This document shows, in pieces, positions 21,186-34,800 of a stretch of DNA of 64,000 nucleotides. The notes under the pieces were generated by a model. That model saw nothing but the letters and a program-made list of their open reading frames with translations, searched no databases and had not been told where the DNA came from. This stretch comes from Orobanche coerulescens. Lineage: Eukaryota; Streptophyta; Magnoliopsida; Lamiales; Orobanchaceae. Numbering within the stretch: position 1 is the first letter of the stretch; each line of letters begins with the position of its first letter. The translations under genes and the position numbers were made by a program. The stretch spans positions 62,001-126,000 of the forward strand of contig JAWKAU010000035.1 of NCBI GenBank assembly GCA_033398695.1, read 5' to 3'.

Positions 21186-21856
21186 AGATTTTTGTGCTGG
21201 GTTCTAGTCGTTGCTGTTTCCAACAATCGTGACTTTGATTGTTTTTCATTTTAATTGCTTTTCGTTTCCTACTCCTACTATTTTAAGTTTCGGGGCTGGC
21301 ATGTTTTCTTAGCACGGGGACACGTAGTACCCGTGCTCTTCTTAGTATTTCCGATGTTGGGAGACTTTCATTGTTGATGATTCATCTGTGATTCTCTTGA
21401 CAATTTCAAACTACCATGTTCTACGAACCTACCATCATTCGAACGAATTTCAGAACCGATTTGTTAGACTCCGTGAATTATTGTGGTCTATTCACATCTG
21501 AACCTAATCTCTGCAGAATTTTGTTCGAAACTATTTGTTCCCATTCGTATGATTAATATTTCCAATGTGTTATGAACTTGAATATGGTGGGTCGAGCTCG
21601 ACACGCGATTTTAGTACATCTGAGTCGTTTGTGAATTTCCTTAATTCCGTGAGCTTCTACTTCTTCACTCTAACTTCTCGTGTTCACGTGTAATTTATTG
21701 CCTCACTTGACGTGCCTGAGACTTCCTAAGTCCAATCATCGTATTTTTTAGAACCTTGTATTCGCGCATCGCTCATGATGTTTTGGGGCTGAGCAAGTAG
21801 TTACTTTTTCTTGGTTGTTCCACCACTCTACTTTAAGTTTCGGGACGAAACTTCTT
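21186..21856 (+). other. Element D 3' internal region, no coding sequence seen
   Basis: About 670 bp of anonymous AT-rich sequence between the gag relic and the polypurine tract. It includes the GTTTCGGGACGAAACTTC block (about 21836-21854) that precedes the polypurine tract in several elements of this window. Confidence 0.6.
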
Positions 21857-21871
21857 TTAAGAGGGATAGTA
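21855..21871 (+). other. polypurine tract of element D
   Basis: TTTTAAGAGGGATAGTA directly before the 3' LTR. Confidence 0.75.
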
Positions 21872-23457
21872 TGTAATATCCGGATAAATTGTTGAGTATT
21901 TTCATCTGTATTTGAACCCTGTATTACCTGAATTGGTGCTATCAATAATCGAAATACGATCGTTTCCGTATTCGTATCCTCATGCATGATAATATCAACC
22001 TTTAATCATTTTCATGCAACTACGTCGTAACGCACGCTAACAGGTAAGCGTAACGTACGTTATGATCTGGAAATAGCGTACGCTACGAGCTAGACGTAGC
22101 GTACGTAAGGAGGTCAATAATTGAACAGACTGGCTAGCACATGGACAGCTGGTGGTGGGGCTCGGAAAGATTCCCGCGGATGAACCTGGACAGTTTTGGG
22201 GTCAACGGGTGTTAACGTACGCTAAGGCTTGTAACTAGCGTACGCTAATATGTGTAGCTTACGTACGTAATGCATAGGGTGTAACGTACGTAAGCTAGTA
22301 CAAAACGAGACGAAGCTATCGGTGATCGATAGCGTACGCTAATATCGAATGGTAGCGCGCTAAGTATATTACGTACGTAAATGGCTGAGGCTAACGTCGT
22401 AAATCTCAAGATATTATATATATGGACAACACCCCATTTCGTTTCTCGTCCCTTTCACTTGCAATTCATTTTCCTACATTTCTAGAGGGTTTCCATGCCT
22501 CTAAAACACATAAAGAACACGTAGACTCGATCATTTAAGTTACGAAACATCTTGCATTGACATTCAAGCAATCGGAATTGGATGCTACCTCGTGTCTCTG
22601 CGTTTCTTTCATATTAAGGTATGTTAATGCTACCTCAACCTTGATTCCGTGTTCTTAAGGATGTTTTGAACATACCACCAGGATTATTAAGCTCCATAAG
22701 ATGATTTTTATCCGAACACCATGTTTTTGGAAGTTGGAATGTTCATGCTTTAGTTAACCGAGTTAAGAACGTTATAGTCCGACTCTTGTTATGATAATCA
22801 AGTAAGGTAAAATTCTGAGATTAATAAACCATGTTGTATGGTGTTTCCATAATGATCATAGACTTAATGATGGTAACAACCTCAGATTTTCCGAACTACA
22901 TTTGAGGATCTATAATCAATATTTGGAGTGAGTATTATGATGGGAGGATTAACCTGGAATTCATAGACATCAACACCGTAGGATCATTATGATTAACATG
23001 AGTATGATATATGTGAATATAACGTACGTTAAGCTTTATGCATTACGTACGTTATACCCTCGTGAAAGGCGTTCAATTGAGAAGAATCGTCCAAGGCATG
23101 CTTAGCGACGCTAATCCTTGTAGCTTACGTGCGCTAACGCGTGCATTTAACGACGTTACGTATGTGTGTAACGTGCGTTACGAAGAGAACAGTTAGGGTT
23201 CGACCATCTTTTTATGCTTTTCCTCGTGTGATTGATTACTTATTTAATGATAGGATATTAAGGACGAATTTCCTACGATAATCCAGTGTTGAGCCTCTCC
23301 GATCGTCGTTTTCGTTGGAGTTCTGGATTGTTCCAATCAATTGTATTTCCGGAGTATTCGCGAGAGATTACCAAGGCAAGTACCTTGATATACGAATTAT
23401 AATTACGTGAAATCATTGTTGCTGAAGTGTATGAATCATGTTATGAATATCTGTATT

Positions 23458-23510
<53 letters not shown>

Positions 23511-25179
23511 GATATGTGTGGATATTTATGTAATATTAATTGATAGAGTTTAAGGCCTAATGTGCTAAGTCTTGATGAATAACGTGCGAGTTATTGTTTA
23601 TTTTGCGTAGTTGCGTACTGGCGAATAAATTATGTGGATTGATGAACTGATTTGATAATTGTTGCAACGGTTGACTGTGTGCTTGGTATTTGTAATAATG
23701 TGAATACTTGTTATGAGAGACGTCATATCCGGTACCTTCGAGGCGGGCGTACACTCCGGCCTGTTGTACGCTGCAATGAGCGGCTCCATATGATTGGTGA
23801 ACACCGGTGTTACTTAATGCGCGAGCAAGGGGCGGCTCCTGTGGGAGTGAACGCCGGCGCGGTGACATGTGCAATGGGCGGCCAATATAGTGGAGTGAAC
23901 GCCGGTACACAGGTGTGCAAGAGAGGCGCCTGGCAGGCTTATTGGTAATGGATATTTGAGTGATAGCTAAGACCCCGTTGTCAAATGATTTTCGAAATTT
24001 AAATCTTTGCAACTTACTTTTAATGTTGGTCTTGACGTAGACCGCGGATTGTGTTTCTGGAGTTCGTTCCAATTTGTTTTAAATGTTGGTATCAGGGTTA
24101 ATTAACCAAGGATATTTGACGAGATCTCCGAGGGTTAATTAATCAGGGGTCTTGAGCAGGATTTGTCGAATGAAAGGTTGTGCCTTTGATTGTACTGTGT
24201 TGATTATTCTGTGTATTGGGTCGAGGACCCCGTGAGATGTTGAGATTTGATCTCGTGATGATATTATTTGGATTGGGCCGAGAACCCCGTGAGATGTTGT
24301 AATGATTCACTTGTGATAGTGTTTTATCATTTGGGTCGAGAACCCCGAATGACGTTGTGATAGTTTTCTTGCAAAATTGTTTTCCACATGTTGGGTCAAG
24401 GACCCGAGAGCTTTTGAAGTATTTTCTAAAGTATTTCCATCTGATTTTCAAAACCCCAAGATGACCCGAGTCAATATAAATATTTTCGAACTTTCTTATC
24501 AAAATACTTTTCCTTTTATAAAAAGGGAATTTTCTGACTCCTTGGGTTCGTTTAAAGTTTCATTGGTGTTATGTTCTGTACGGAGAATATGACAATGTGA
24601 TTATCTTTCACCGTGTGTATGTAATACTCTTCTGTGCTGACCATTTGAATGTGTGGGTTGTGTTAAGGTTTCACGACTGTTGAGTTTTGTGTTATTATTA
24701 TTCGTATATCTTGTATGTTATGTACTTGCACTAGCAAAATTCCAGTTTGCTAACCCCCGAGTTTCGGGGGGTGGGTGCCTGTTATGCGCTCAGGTTTTGG
24801 CAGCTCGGGAGCAGTCACAGGATTGGCTGGGAAGGAGATGGAGGACAATGATACTAATCACACCAGAGTTAGAGTCTTTTCTTTTGTTTCATTTTGGTCG
24901 GTATTTCTCTGTCGTTCGAGTATTCACCCTTGCATGGGTGTGGTTTTCATTTATTAAATTGAATTGTCGTTCTTTTCTGTGTTCAAGTTTATTTTCATCA
25001 TTGAGATGTAAGATTCATTTGTTTTCTATATTGTTTAATGACCTTGACGGTCTGCGTTGTATTTAGATTGACCCCGGTCGGTCAATCATTTTGTAGTCTA
25101 GTAGAGTTTAGCCTTGTAGATCCTTGTAAGAAGGGCCTACGGCGTGTAACATTTCCGGATGTATTCTGGGGGTGTTACA
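21872..25179 (+). repeat. Element D 3' LTR
   Basis: 3308 bp, paired with 16318-19590. Palindrome cluster at about 22021-22403, TATA around 22415-22422, TA microsatellite about 23462-23511. Differences from the 5' LTR are concentrated in CGNNCG words (for example AACGTCGTAA for AACGTACGTAA near 22393), in the GC-rich block near 23735-23945 and in the tail near 24780-24830. Confidence 0.93.
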
Positions 25180-25184
25180 CGGAA

Positions 25185-25581
25185 CCCGATATGTTGTTAG
25201 CAGCACGTGAGAAGATCGCTCTGATTAAGAGTCGTTTGTTGACGGCTCAAATCCGACAGGAGTCTTACGCAGACAACCGTCGACGACCACTTGAGTTCGA
25301 GGTCGGCGACCATGTACTAATGAAGGTGTCCCCTACTCGAGGTGTTTTTTGTTTTTGGAATAGAGGCAAGCTGAGTCCGAGATATGTCGGGCCATTTGAG
25401 GTTTTGGAATGAGTAGGCGATCTAGCCTATCGCCTAGCATTGCCACCAGCTCTGAGCCGGATTCATAACATGTTCCATGTCTCCCAGTTAAGAAAACATG
25501 TTGTTGATCCGAGTCATATACTTCAGTTCGATGAGATCGATATAGCGGAGGATCATTCGTTCGAAGAGCGCCCCGTACGGA
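25185..25581 (+). pseudogene. gypsy integrase C-terminal part (T1 copy 2, after element D)
   Basis: Continues the frame broken at 16317: PDMLLAAREKIALIKSRLL, then [13 protein letters not shown] and KLSPRYVGPFEVLE (the GPY-type C-terminal module of gypsy integrases). A TGA at about 25410-25412 replaces Arg. It then runs through [11 protein letters not shown] and FHVSQLRK and stops inside ERPVRI at 25581, where element E begins. The chromodomain-like tail is missing here but is seen in the related piece at 36300-36452. Confidence 0.85.
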
Positions 25582-26631
25582 TGTAACACCCCCAAAATAA
25601 AATACAATGGCATCCATGAGCCTTGCTCGGATAATACAACATGACAACAACTAAAAGAACTGGAGTACACTCCAACTGACTGACCAACATGAATAACTCG
25701 GACTAGTATCGCTCGAATGCCTCATCGCCATCGTCATGCCCTTGTGTCTCAACTCTCTCCTCGCAAGCACCTAAAACATAAAAACATGTTCCGCCCCCAC
25801 GGGGTCAGTCATCCAGATAATGAACATCAAATACATGTATAACATGATATGCATCCAAAGGCAGAATGAAACGGTACAATGATAATAATAATACGAGATG
25901 CTCACAAACCAAGGTAAGAACCGAGCATTCGTGAAAAACTATGCCCACGGCATACTATATATTAATACCTATTCAACAGGTTAGAACATAAGTGCCCAAC
26001 GGCGGATCATAATTATAGAGCACCACAATGAATTACACGATATGAACCAAACCAGAACTGAATTAATTATAAATCACAATGCCCGAAGGCTCCAATGAAA
26101 TTACTGACACAACTGAAGTACACTCCAACTGACTGACTAACATGAACAACTCGGACTAGTATCACTCGAATGCCTAGTCGCCTTCATCATTCCCCTGTGT
26201 CTCAACTCTCTCCGCGCAATCACCTAAAACATGAAAACATGTTCCGCCCCTACGGGGTCAGTCATCAAGATAATGAACATAAAATACATGTATAACATGA
26301 TATGCATCCAAAGGAAGAATGAAACGGTACAATGATAATAATAATACGAGATGCTCACAAACCAAGGTAAGAACCGAGCATTCGTGAAACACTATGCCCA
26401 CGGCATACTATTAATACCTGTTCAACATGTTAGAACATAAGTGCCCAACGGCGAATCATAATTATAGATCACCACAATGAATTACACGACATGAACCAAA
26501 CCAGAACTGAATTAATTATAAATCACAATGCCCGAAGGCTCCCAAGACATTACAAAGACCGGAAAGCCATTCAGCCGAAGCTGTCAATCAACACAATCAC
26601 CTGAAGCCAAAACAGCCCGAAGCTGTATCAA

Positions 26632-26708
26632 TAAGGGCCGAAGCCACGGCACAAAGCCGTATCACAATAAGGGCCGAAGCCACGGCATGAAGCCGTATCA
26701 CAATGAAA
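26632..26708. repeat. short tandem repeat GGGCCGAAGCCACGGC
   Basis: Two full units plus a partial one of about 36 bp (GGGCCGAAGCCACGGCA then AAGCCGTATCACAATAA). Same in the right LTR at about 32631-32700. Confidence 0.7.
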
Positions 26709-26717
26709 CCATACAAT

Positions 26718-26966
26718 GGTCGTTGACCTACTGAGCTGTAGGTGTTGGGAAGCCAACTGCGAAGGTTTCAAACTCCCCAAACTTACCCATAATGAAATCA
26801 CCCAGTGACCGTTGACATACTGACTGTAGGTGTTGGGAATCCAACTGCGAAGGTTTCAAACTCCCCAAACTTACCCATAATGAAATCACCTAGTGACCGT
26901 TGACCTACTAACTGTAGGTGTTGGGAAGCCAACCGCGAAGGTTTCAAACTCCCCAAACTTACCCAT
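26718..26966. repeat. 89-bp tandem repeat, about three units (E left LTR)
   Basis: Units contain GACCGTTGACCTACTGA, CTGTAGGTGTTGGGAAGCC and CAAACTCCCCAAACTTACCC; starts near 26721, 26810, 26898. Matching array at about 32710-32963 in the right LTR. Confidence 0.8.
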
Positions 26967-27127
26967 CGAGCACTAGCCGAGACTAGCCTCCAAAACACAA
27001 CTAATCACAAACGGCAATGATCCCAAGATTACCGAATTCATGAGAATGATAGTGTGCTGCCTTGAGTCGGCCAACACGACAACAATGACTCATGGATGGG
27101 CACCGTCCTCGGTGGCCCCAATTCAAT

Positions 27128-27350
27128 ACCTCTATTGCCTTAGAATGGCTAACTGATAACAATGATGCAGTGGATGATTCAACACTTCGATTGTCTTAGA
27201 ATGGCCAACCGATAACAATGATACAATGAATGATTAAACACTTCGATTGCCTTAGAACGGCCAATCGATAACAATGATATAATGAATGATTGAATAGTTC
27301 GATTGCCTTAGAATGGCCAATTGATAACAATGATACAATAAATGCCTCAA
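27128..27350. repeat. 58-60 bp tandem repeat, four units (E left LTR)
   Basis: Units share CGATTGCCTTAGAATGGCC and GATAACAATGATACAATGAA. Matching array at about 33120-33345. Confidence 0.8.
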
Positions 27351-28437
27351 CACCTTTAATCGGTTACCGACGACAAGGATGAGAAATGAATTATGCCCAT
27401 GCCTTCAATTGGCCAATACAACATCAATGACAAAACACCAACATCAAACAACGATTACAACGATGTCCTAGATCGAAATCAATATCAACAACAACAACCG
27501 ATACATCGATACCGCGAACCGGCTATCGACAATAACATTAACAACGAGTATCCCAATGCCTTGAACCGGCCATTAATGAACGATAATAAGCATTTGGCAT
27601 AATTTCCGAAGAGTATCGTATCAAACAATCCCTCAATATCAATAAATTCATGAAGAGACTAAGTCTAGGAATGATACAATACATTCATACACATATATGA
27701 TAACATTAATCTCATTGACTAGTACAAGTATAAAACTTGCCTCAAACCAAAGGCGAGAAAGTCCTTCCACGATCAACGTCCTTAATGGAATTATTGGCCG
27801 CTCGAACAACCTTGAATAACACAATTACCAATGATTCGCTTAATATACATATCCATGTATAATCAAAATCAACTCAAAAGGCCGATACAACACTACCCAA
27901 CCCATTGGGGCAATTCAACAAACACGTTGTAAACAACCTTCAATTGTTTACAACCAACCTCAATTATATCGATATCAATCCTCCAATGAATGATTCAATC
28001 CAACAAAACATCTTATATACAATCAATATTCTCATAGGAATACACAATTCGAGATTACGACAACATCAAATCGAAACCCCAATTCCAAAAATCAACATTC
28101 GAAATGTTCATGAATAATCCCAATTAATCCGATGATAATCCATAACAATTCATAATCACGAGTATATCACGATTATAACATCCAAAACATCATATCCCAA
28201 CTCAAAATTGAAATCCAAGATGTAGAAGAATTTACCTTTGAAAACACTTCGATCCGGTGAATTCATGTTAAATCGTCTCCCCAAGCTCTATAATCAGAGA
28301 TAGATGATTAGAACATGAACACACAAGTGTTTTGATGAAGAAAAATCCTCTCCCAAAGACCTCTCTCCCGAAATCAAATGAAGAAATTAAGAAATGAGGG
28401 TAAAACACCCATCCAACTCGTTATATATTGCGCAAAG

Positions 28438-28674
28438 TTACGGCTGTAACTCTGCCACCTTACGGCCGTAACACTCCAAGGTCAACGGCCTTATGGCCGT
28501 AACATCCTATTCTTACGGGCGTGACTTCGCTTCATCCAAAAAATCACTGTTCAACCTGCTCGACATACGGCCGTAACAATACTCCCTTACGGTCGTAAGT
28601 AGCCTTCGGCAAAAATGTCACTAAACCAACGAATGCATGTTACGGCCGTAATGAACCTATGTTACGGCCGTAAC
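28438..28674 (-). promoter_or_regulatory. TTACGGCCGTAA palindrome cluster in element E left LTR
   Basis: About eight copies or one-mismatch variants of TTACGGCCGTAA (for example 28460, 28490, 28568, 28639, 28662). On the minus strand they lie upstream of TATATAA (28421-28427). Counterpart in the right LTR at 34449-34686 with TATA at 34433-34439. Confidence 0.7.
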
Positions 28675-29004
28675 TCCCTGCCTGAGCAACTGCTCTGCCA
28701 TCTCGTTACAGAATGATGGATGATCCGACATATGATACTTGCATGAGTATGATTAAGTCCAAAAACACGCAATAATGATACTCCCAACACAAGGCTACCA
28801 ATCACGATGATAATGATGAAAATATTCTCGTCTCGATCCCAAACAGTGATGAATGACAAATAACAACTGATACACGACTCCTAGATACGCCAAACGATGA
28901 ACATGAAATGAATGAATATGAATGATGAATGATTATTACTGAGTGAAAAATTTCTGAGTAACAATTACTGAATGATAATCCATGAATTCACAACCGGGTA
29001 TACA

Positions 29005-29021
29005 TACTCCCCCCTTAAAAA
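29005..29021 (-). other. polypurine tract of element E
   Basis: On the minus strand TTTTTAAGGGGGGAGTA immediately before the LTR. The same tract is repeated at 35017-35033 next to the right LTR. Confidence 0.85.
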
Positions 29022-29900
29022 GAGTTTCATCCCCGAAACTAAGGGTACACAGCTCACGATATGAACTATCCATCAGGGTTTGAAAACAGCATCTCCAGGA
29101 ATACTCCTCAACGCGAAACACTCCACTGGAGAAGAGCCAGAAAGTCGCACCAACCGCATGATTCAAACCACCAGCGTACACATCCCAAGGGAGCCGCTCA
29201 TTGTACATGTCTACAATCCATCGGTGTACACTTCCCCGCCCTCATCGGCGTCTGACGCCCATGCAAGCACTGACTCGCGCCTCAAAAGAAAGCAACAACG
29301 CACATATAGTTCTCGGAACCATATCAATCGTACGCCAAAGTTCTCATGATTTGATGTCTCGCGTCACAATGAACAATTACCCAGATTATCACAAAATCTC
29401 GAGTACAACACCAAAGGGAAGAAATCCCAACCAATGACCCAAATCTCAAGATTCTCAATTACCATAGTTACAAGATAAATCGACAACAGATGGTTCACAA
29501 CCACAATACTACGATGCAGATTAAGTTGAACAGTAATCCGAAAAACAAGGCTACATCTCCAATGTACCCAACATCGATATCCTCCAGATCATCGATCCTC
29601 TCGATCTCATCGATTCAAGGAAGACCCAAATCTGAACTCACCGCTTAATATGATCCTAGAAGGTCACAGAAACGAGAGTGACTATGATGAATGATAAATC
29701 ACTAGAAATCCGACAAGGATCGAGAATGACTCACCGAGGTGAATTAATAACGTAATGAGTGATAGCTCAAATGAAGTGATTGGATCCATTGTTTCTCGTG
29801 AATTGAATGATCAATTTGATAACTACAAGTCTCAACATGATTGATGCATGACGAATGAATTCTACGAATGAATGAATGACAATGAAATGAATGATTATCA
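29022..29900 (-). other. Element E internal 3' region, non-coding
   Basis: No protease, reverse transcriptase or integrase motif is visible on either strand. The minus-strand frame at 28936-29208 has no recognisable domain and runs over the polypurine tract into the LTR. Confidence 0.6.
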
Positions 29901-29925
29901 TATTACCGAGCAAGAATTAACTTGT

Positions 29926-31124
29926 TCAAAACCGGTGATGAATGTCCTTAGTTCTGGATCTCGAAGCCTGATAGGACCCCTTGGATGAAGCACGGGCTGG
30001 ATTAACAAAAATATCTCGAGGCCCTTGAGCTCTCTTGAGATCTACCGGCACTAGAACTCCTACAGTATTTCTGAAGGTGTCCCTGCCTCCCACACAGAAA
30101 ACAAACAACGGCCTGCATCGAGCACCGGGTACTGTGATGTCCTATTGTATCACAGTTAAAGCAAACAACAGTCGAACTCGTCGTCTAAGCTGAAGATGCT
30201 TTCTCAACATAAAGACGGCTAGAAAACGACCTCTTGGACGTCGGAGCCCGATGTCCCTCAGAACGAACCGATATCCTTATCATCCCCCCCAGAAGAAACT
30301 GAAGGGTACTTCTGAGTAAACTCCTTGATCAAAAGATCTGCTCCAAGAGCCTTCTCGATGAACTCACTAAGTGAATTACAATTGTGATTGAACAACTGCA
30401 TCCTCAACTGTGGATTTATCCTCTTGCTAAAATACTTGATCTTATCCGTCTCAGTACGGATAACAGACGAAACAAACTGAAGAAGTCCATGAAACTTCTC
30501 AACAATGACAATAACACCCTCATCCTCGAAGGGTTCGGGGTTCAAAACCTCTGATAACTTGGCTTCACGAAGTGGAGCCGGATAACACCTCTCTAACATG
30601 AGAGTCTTGAACTCACTCCAAACAAAATCACGATCGGTGGGTTTCACAGAAAGCCACCACGAATAAGCGCCCTTACTCAAGTAGTAAGCCGTTACTGCCA
30701 CCTTACTCTCTTCCGGATACTGAACCATGTCGAAGAGTTTATCAAAATGCTCAAGCCAATGAACAATATCAACTAGTTCCGATGAACCCTCAAAGGTAGG
30801 CGGCCTTTGATGAGAGATATCGCCAATAATCTGATTCACTCCTCTAGTCTGTCCATGAAACGGCACCTGGAATCCCTGCTGTGGTGGACCACGAACCATC
30901 GAGGTCTGCATGGTCTCCATCAGACGCGTCATCTGAGTCATCTGGGTCATCATGCCCTGCATGCATATGAATGGGTCCACCCGAACACCTGACAGTGAAT
31001 GAGTAGCATAGCTAACTGATGAACACATGTTATCCCTCGCATCCACGCGGGTATTCACACGAGATCCCGGGTTTTGGCCCGCACCGCAGCCTCTTCCCCT
31101 GCATCCTCTGACAGCTCTATCCAT
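29926..31124 (-). pseudogene. gag of element E, frameshifted
   Basis: A start at 31122-31124 opens a 288-codon frame (30258-31124) with an RG-rich N-terminus, then the retrotransposon gag core: RPPTFEG, WLEHFDKLFDMVQYPEE, AAYYLSKGAYSWW-like block, YPAPLREAKLSEVL and LRMQLFNHN. This is close to T1 gag (3362-3699). After a frameshift two intact CCHC knuckles follow: CFNCDTIGHHSTRC (30163 to 30122) and CFLCGRQGHLQKYC (30103 to 30062). So gag structure is nearly complete but not one frame. No pol follows; the element depends on others for reverse transcription and integration. The leader 31125-31827 contains nothing recognisable. Confidence 0.82.
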
Positions 31125-31827
31125 ACTGAAGCAGGAAGGTCACATGATAATTATAGATCCCGCGCGAATATCGCATTATGATTACGTTACGGAATGATAA
31201 TAATGAGCATACATGCTCTAACACAATGAATGGATTAATAATGCAATAATATGATCATCAACATGACGCCGAAATATGATAAGATTGCATGAAAGATCAA
31301 GTGAGGTGACATGATTATCTGATGAAATTTCTAAAATGATTATCTTAAACAAGTTACCAAGGTTGATAATTCGATCCACAAGATCACAACTGAGCAATGA
31401 GGTTGACTGAGTGATTAATGAATTAACATGATCGACAACATTAAAAATGATGATCGAGAATTGTTGACTAATGAATGAGTTGATCCTTATCGCTTGCACA
31501 GGTCACACGTGCTCCAAAACAATTAGTCATGAATCAATCGTAACACTAATGTCACATATAGGTTTTAACAAAGCATGTATAATTAATGACATGATGAATG
31601 TATGAACATAAAGAGCATATTGTCCTTATACAGGTCACACGAAGCTTCGAGGTCTCGCGATACTAGTCTTCACTGACGATGACTCGATGAATGAATGACT
31701 CGTGCAGTCGTATAAATTTCACGACTCACAAAACCCGACTGTGCAGATTGTCATAACCTGACAGTCCCACTACTACCGCATCAGTAGAGCCACATAACTC
31801 ACATATCAGGGTATCTCACAACCCAAA

Positions 31828-31839
31828 GCTCCGATACCA
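31828..31839 (-). other. primer binding site of element E
   Basis: On the minus strand TGGTATCGGAGC, five bases from the right LTR; the same one-mismatch tRNA-iMet variant as element B. Confidence 0.82.
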
Positions 31840-31844
31840 TCTTC

Positions 31845-34800
31845 TGTAACACCCCCAAATCCTATTGGGTTATTACAGTGTCGTGGACCCCATGCTGGGA
31901 GATCCACCAGGCGAACATGACTAAAAATACATCAAATTAACCAACAATAGAGATCGCAGTCCCTACTATGATATCCGACACAATATTCCGATAAGGAATT
32001 TCAACGACAAGAGTGGGCCTACATGGCCAAAATGAAATACAAAGACATTCACGAGCCTTGCTCGGATAATACAACATGACAACAACTGACACAACTCAAG
32101 TACACTCCAACTGACCGACTAACATGAACAACTCGGACTAGTATCACTCGAATGCCTAGTCACCTTCATCATGCCCCTGTGTCTCAACTCTCTCCGCGCA
32201 ATCACCTAAAACATGAAAACATGTTCCGCCCCTACGGGGTCAGTCATCCAGATAATGAACATCAAATACATGTATAACATGATATGCATCCAAAGGAAGA
32301 ATGAAACGGTACAATGATAATAATAATACGAGATGCTCACAAACTAAGGTAAGAACCGAGCATTCGTGAAAAACTATGCCCACGGCATACTATATATTAA
32401 TACCTATTCAACAGGTTAGAACATAAGTGCCCAACGGCGGATCATAATTATAGAGCACCACAATGAATTACACGATATGAACCAAACCAGAACTGAATTA
32501 ATTATAAATCACAATGCCCGAAGGCTCCAATGAAATTACCAAGACATTACAAAGACATTAAAGCCATTCACCCAAAGCCGTCAATCAACACAATCACCTG
32601 AATCCAAAACAGCCCGAAGCTGTATCAATAAGGGCCGAAGCCACGGCACGAAGCCGTATCACAATAAGGGCCGAAGCCACGGCACGAAGCCGTATCACAA
32701 TGAAACCATCCAATGGTCGTTGACTTACTGAGCTGTAGGTGTTGGGAAGCCAACTGCGAAGGTTTCAAACTCCCCAAACTTACCCATAATGAAATCACCC
32801 AGTGACCATTGATCTACTGACTGTAGGTGTTGGGAAGCCAACCACGAAGGTTTCAAACTCCCCAAACTTACCCATAATGAAATCACCCACTGACCGTTGA
32901 CCTACTGACTGTAGGTGTTGGGAAGCCAACCGCGAAGGTTTCAAACTCCCCAAACTTACCCATCGAGCACTAGCCGAGACTAGCCTCCAAAACACAACTA
33001 ATCACAAACGGCAATGATCCCAAGATTACCGAATTCACGAGAATGATAGTGTGCTGCCTTGAGTCGGCCAACACGACAACAATGACTCATGGATGGGCAC
33101 CGTCCTCGGTGGCCCCAATTCAATACCTTGATTGTCTTAGAATGGCCAACCGATAACAATGATGCATTGGATGATTCAACACTTCGATTACCTTAGAATG
33201 GCCAACCGATAACAATGATACAATGAATGATTGAACACTTCGATTGCCTTAGAATGGCCAATCGATAACAATGATATAATGAATGATTGAACAATTCGAT
33301 TGCCTTAGAATGGCCAATCGATAACAATGATACAATGAATGCCTCGGCACCTTTAATCGGTTACCGACGACAAGGATGAGAAATGAATTACGCCCATGCC
33401 TTCAATCGTCCAATACAACATCAATGACAAAACAACAACATCAAACAACGATTACAACGATGTCCTAGATCGACATCAATATCAACAACAATTGATACAT
33501 CGATACCGCGAACCGGCTATCGACAATAACATTAACAACGAGTATCCCAATGCCTTGAACTGGCCATTAGTGAACGATAATAAGCATTTGGCATAATTGC
33601 CGAAGAGTATCGTATCGAACGATCCTTCAATATAAATAAATTCATGAAGAGACTAAGTCTCGGAATGATACAATATATTCATACACATATATGATAACAT
33701 TAATCTCATTGACTAGTACAAGTATAAAACTTGCTCAAATCGAAGGCGAGAAAGTCCTTCCACGATCAACGTCCTTAATGGAATTATCGGTCGCTCGAAC
33801 AACCTTGAATAACATAATTACCAACGATTCGCTTAATATACATATCTATGTATAATCAAAATCAACTCAAAAGGTCGATACAACATTACCCAACCCATTG
33901 GGGCAATTCAACAAACACGTTGTAGACAACATCCAATTGTTTACAACCAACCTCAATTATATCGATATCGAACCTCCAATGAATGATTCAATCCAACAAA
34001 ACATCTTATATACAATCAATATTCTTATAGGAATACACAATTCGAGATTACGACAACATCAAATCGAAACCCCCAACTCCAAATATCAACATTCGAAATG
34101 TTCTTGAATAATCCCAATTAATCCGATGATAATCCATAACAATTCATAATCACAAGTATATCACTTCATATATCACGATTATAACATACAAAACATCATA
34201 TCCCAGCTCAAAATTGAAATCCAAGATATTGAAGAATTTACCTTTGAAGATCCAAACACTTCGATCTGGTGAATTCGTGTTAAATCGACTCCCCAAGCTC
34301 TATAATCGAAGATAGATGATTAGAACATGAACACACAAGTGTTTTGATGAAGAAAAATCCTCTCCCAAAGACCTCTCTCCCGAACTCAAATGAAGAAATG
34401 AAGAAATGAGGGTAAAACACCTGTCCAACTCGTTATATACTGTGCAGAGATACGGCCCTAACTCTGCCACCTTACGGCCGTAACACTCCAAGGTCAACGG
34501 CCTTACGGCCGTAACATCCTATTCTTACGGGCATAACTTCGCTTCGTCCAAAAAATCACTGTTCAACCTGCCCGACTTACGGCCGTAACAATACTCCCTT
34601 ACGGCCGTAAGTAGCCTTCGGCAAAAATGTCACTGAACCAACGAATGCATGTTATGGCCGTAATGAACCTATGTTACGGCCATAACTCTCTACCTGAGCA
34701 ACTGCTCCGCCATCTCGTTATAGAATGATGAATGATCTGACATACGATACTTGCATGAGTATGATTAAGTCCAAAAACATGCAATAATGATACTCCCAAC

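Larger units (their letters stand above)
16318..25179 (+). mobile_element. Element D: non-autonomous long-LTR gypsy-type retroelement
   Basis: A complete element, TGTAATATCC at 16318 to GGTGTTACA ending at 25179, with the 5-bp target duplication CGGAA (16313-16317 and 25180-25184). LTRs are 3273 bp (16318-19590) and 3308 bp (21872-25179) with a 2281-bp internal region that carries only a gag nucleocapsid relic. Primer binding site and polypurine tract give + orientation. It is inserted in T1 copy 2 integrase, which reads on across the insertion. Its LTR body is not alignable by eye with B, T1 or E, although the terminal 10-12 bp are shared. Confidence 0.94.
25582..29004 (-). repeat. Element E left LTR (its 3' LTR)
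   Basis: 3423 bp on the + strand from TGTAACACCCCC to GTATACA. Compared with the right LTR it lacks about 175 bp after the first 12-16 bases (31860-32035 has no counterpart) and carries an extra tandem copy of about 500 bp (compare about 25660-26095 with 26115-26540). Contains TTACGGCCGTAA cluster 28438-28674 and TTATATA at 28421-28427 (TATATAA on the minus strand). Confidence 0.88.

Noticed and set aside
25577..25581. ACGGA as target duplication of element E
   Set aside because: The right side of E ends in a truncated internal segment and a scrambled junction, so there is no matching flank.
26718..27350. regular repeats that might suggest a CRISPR-like array
   Set aside because: Units are contiguous tandem repeats without unique spacers, lie in a plant LTR and are duplicated in the partner LTR.
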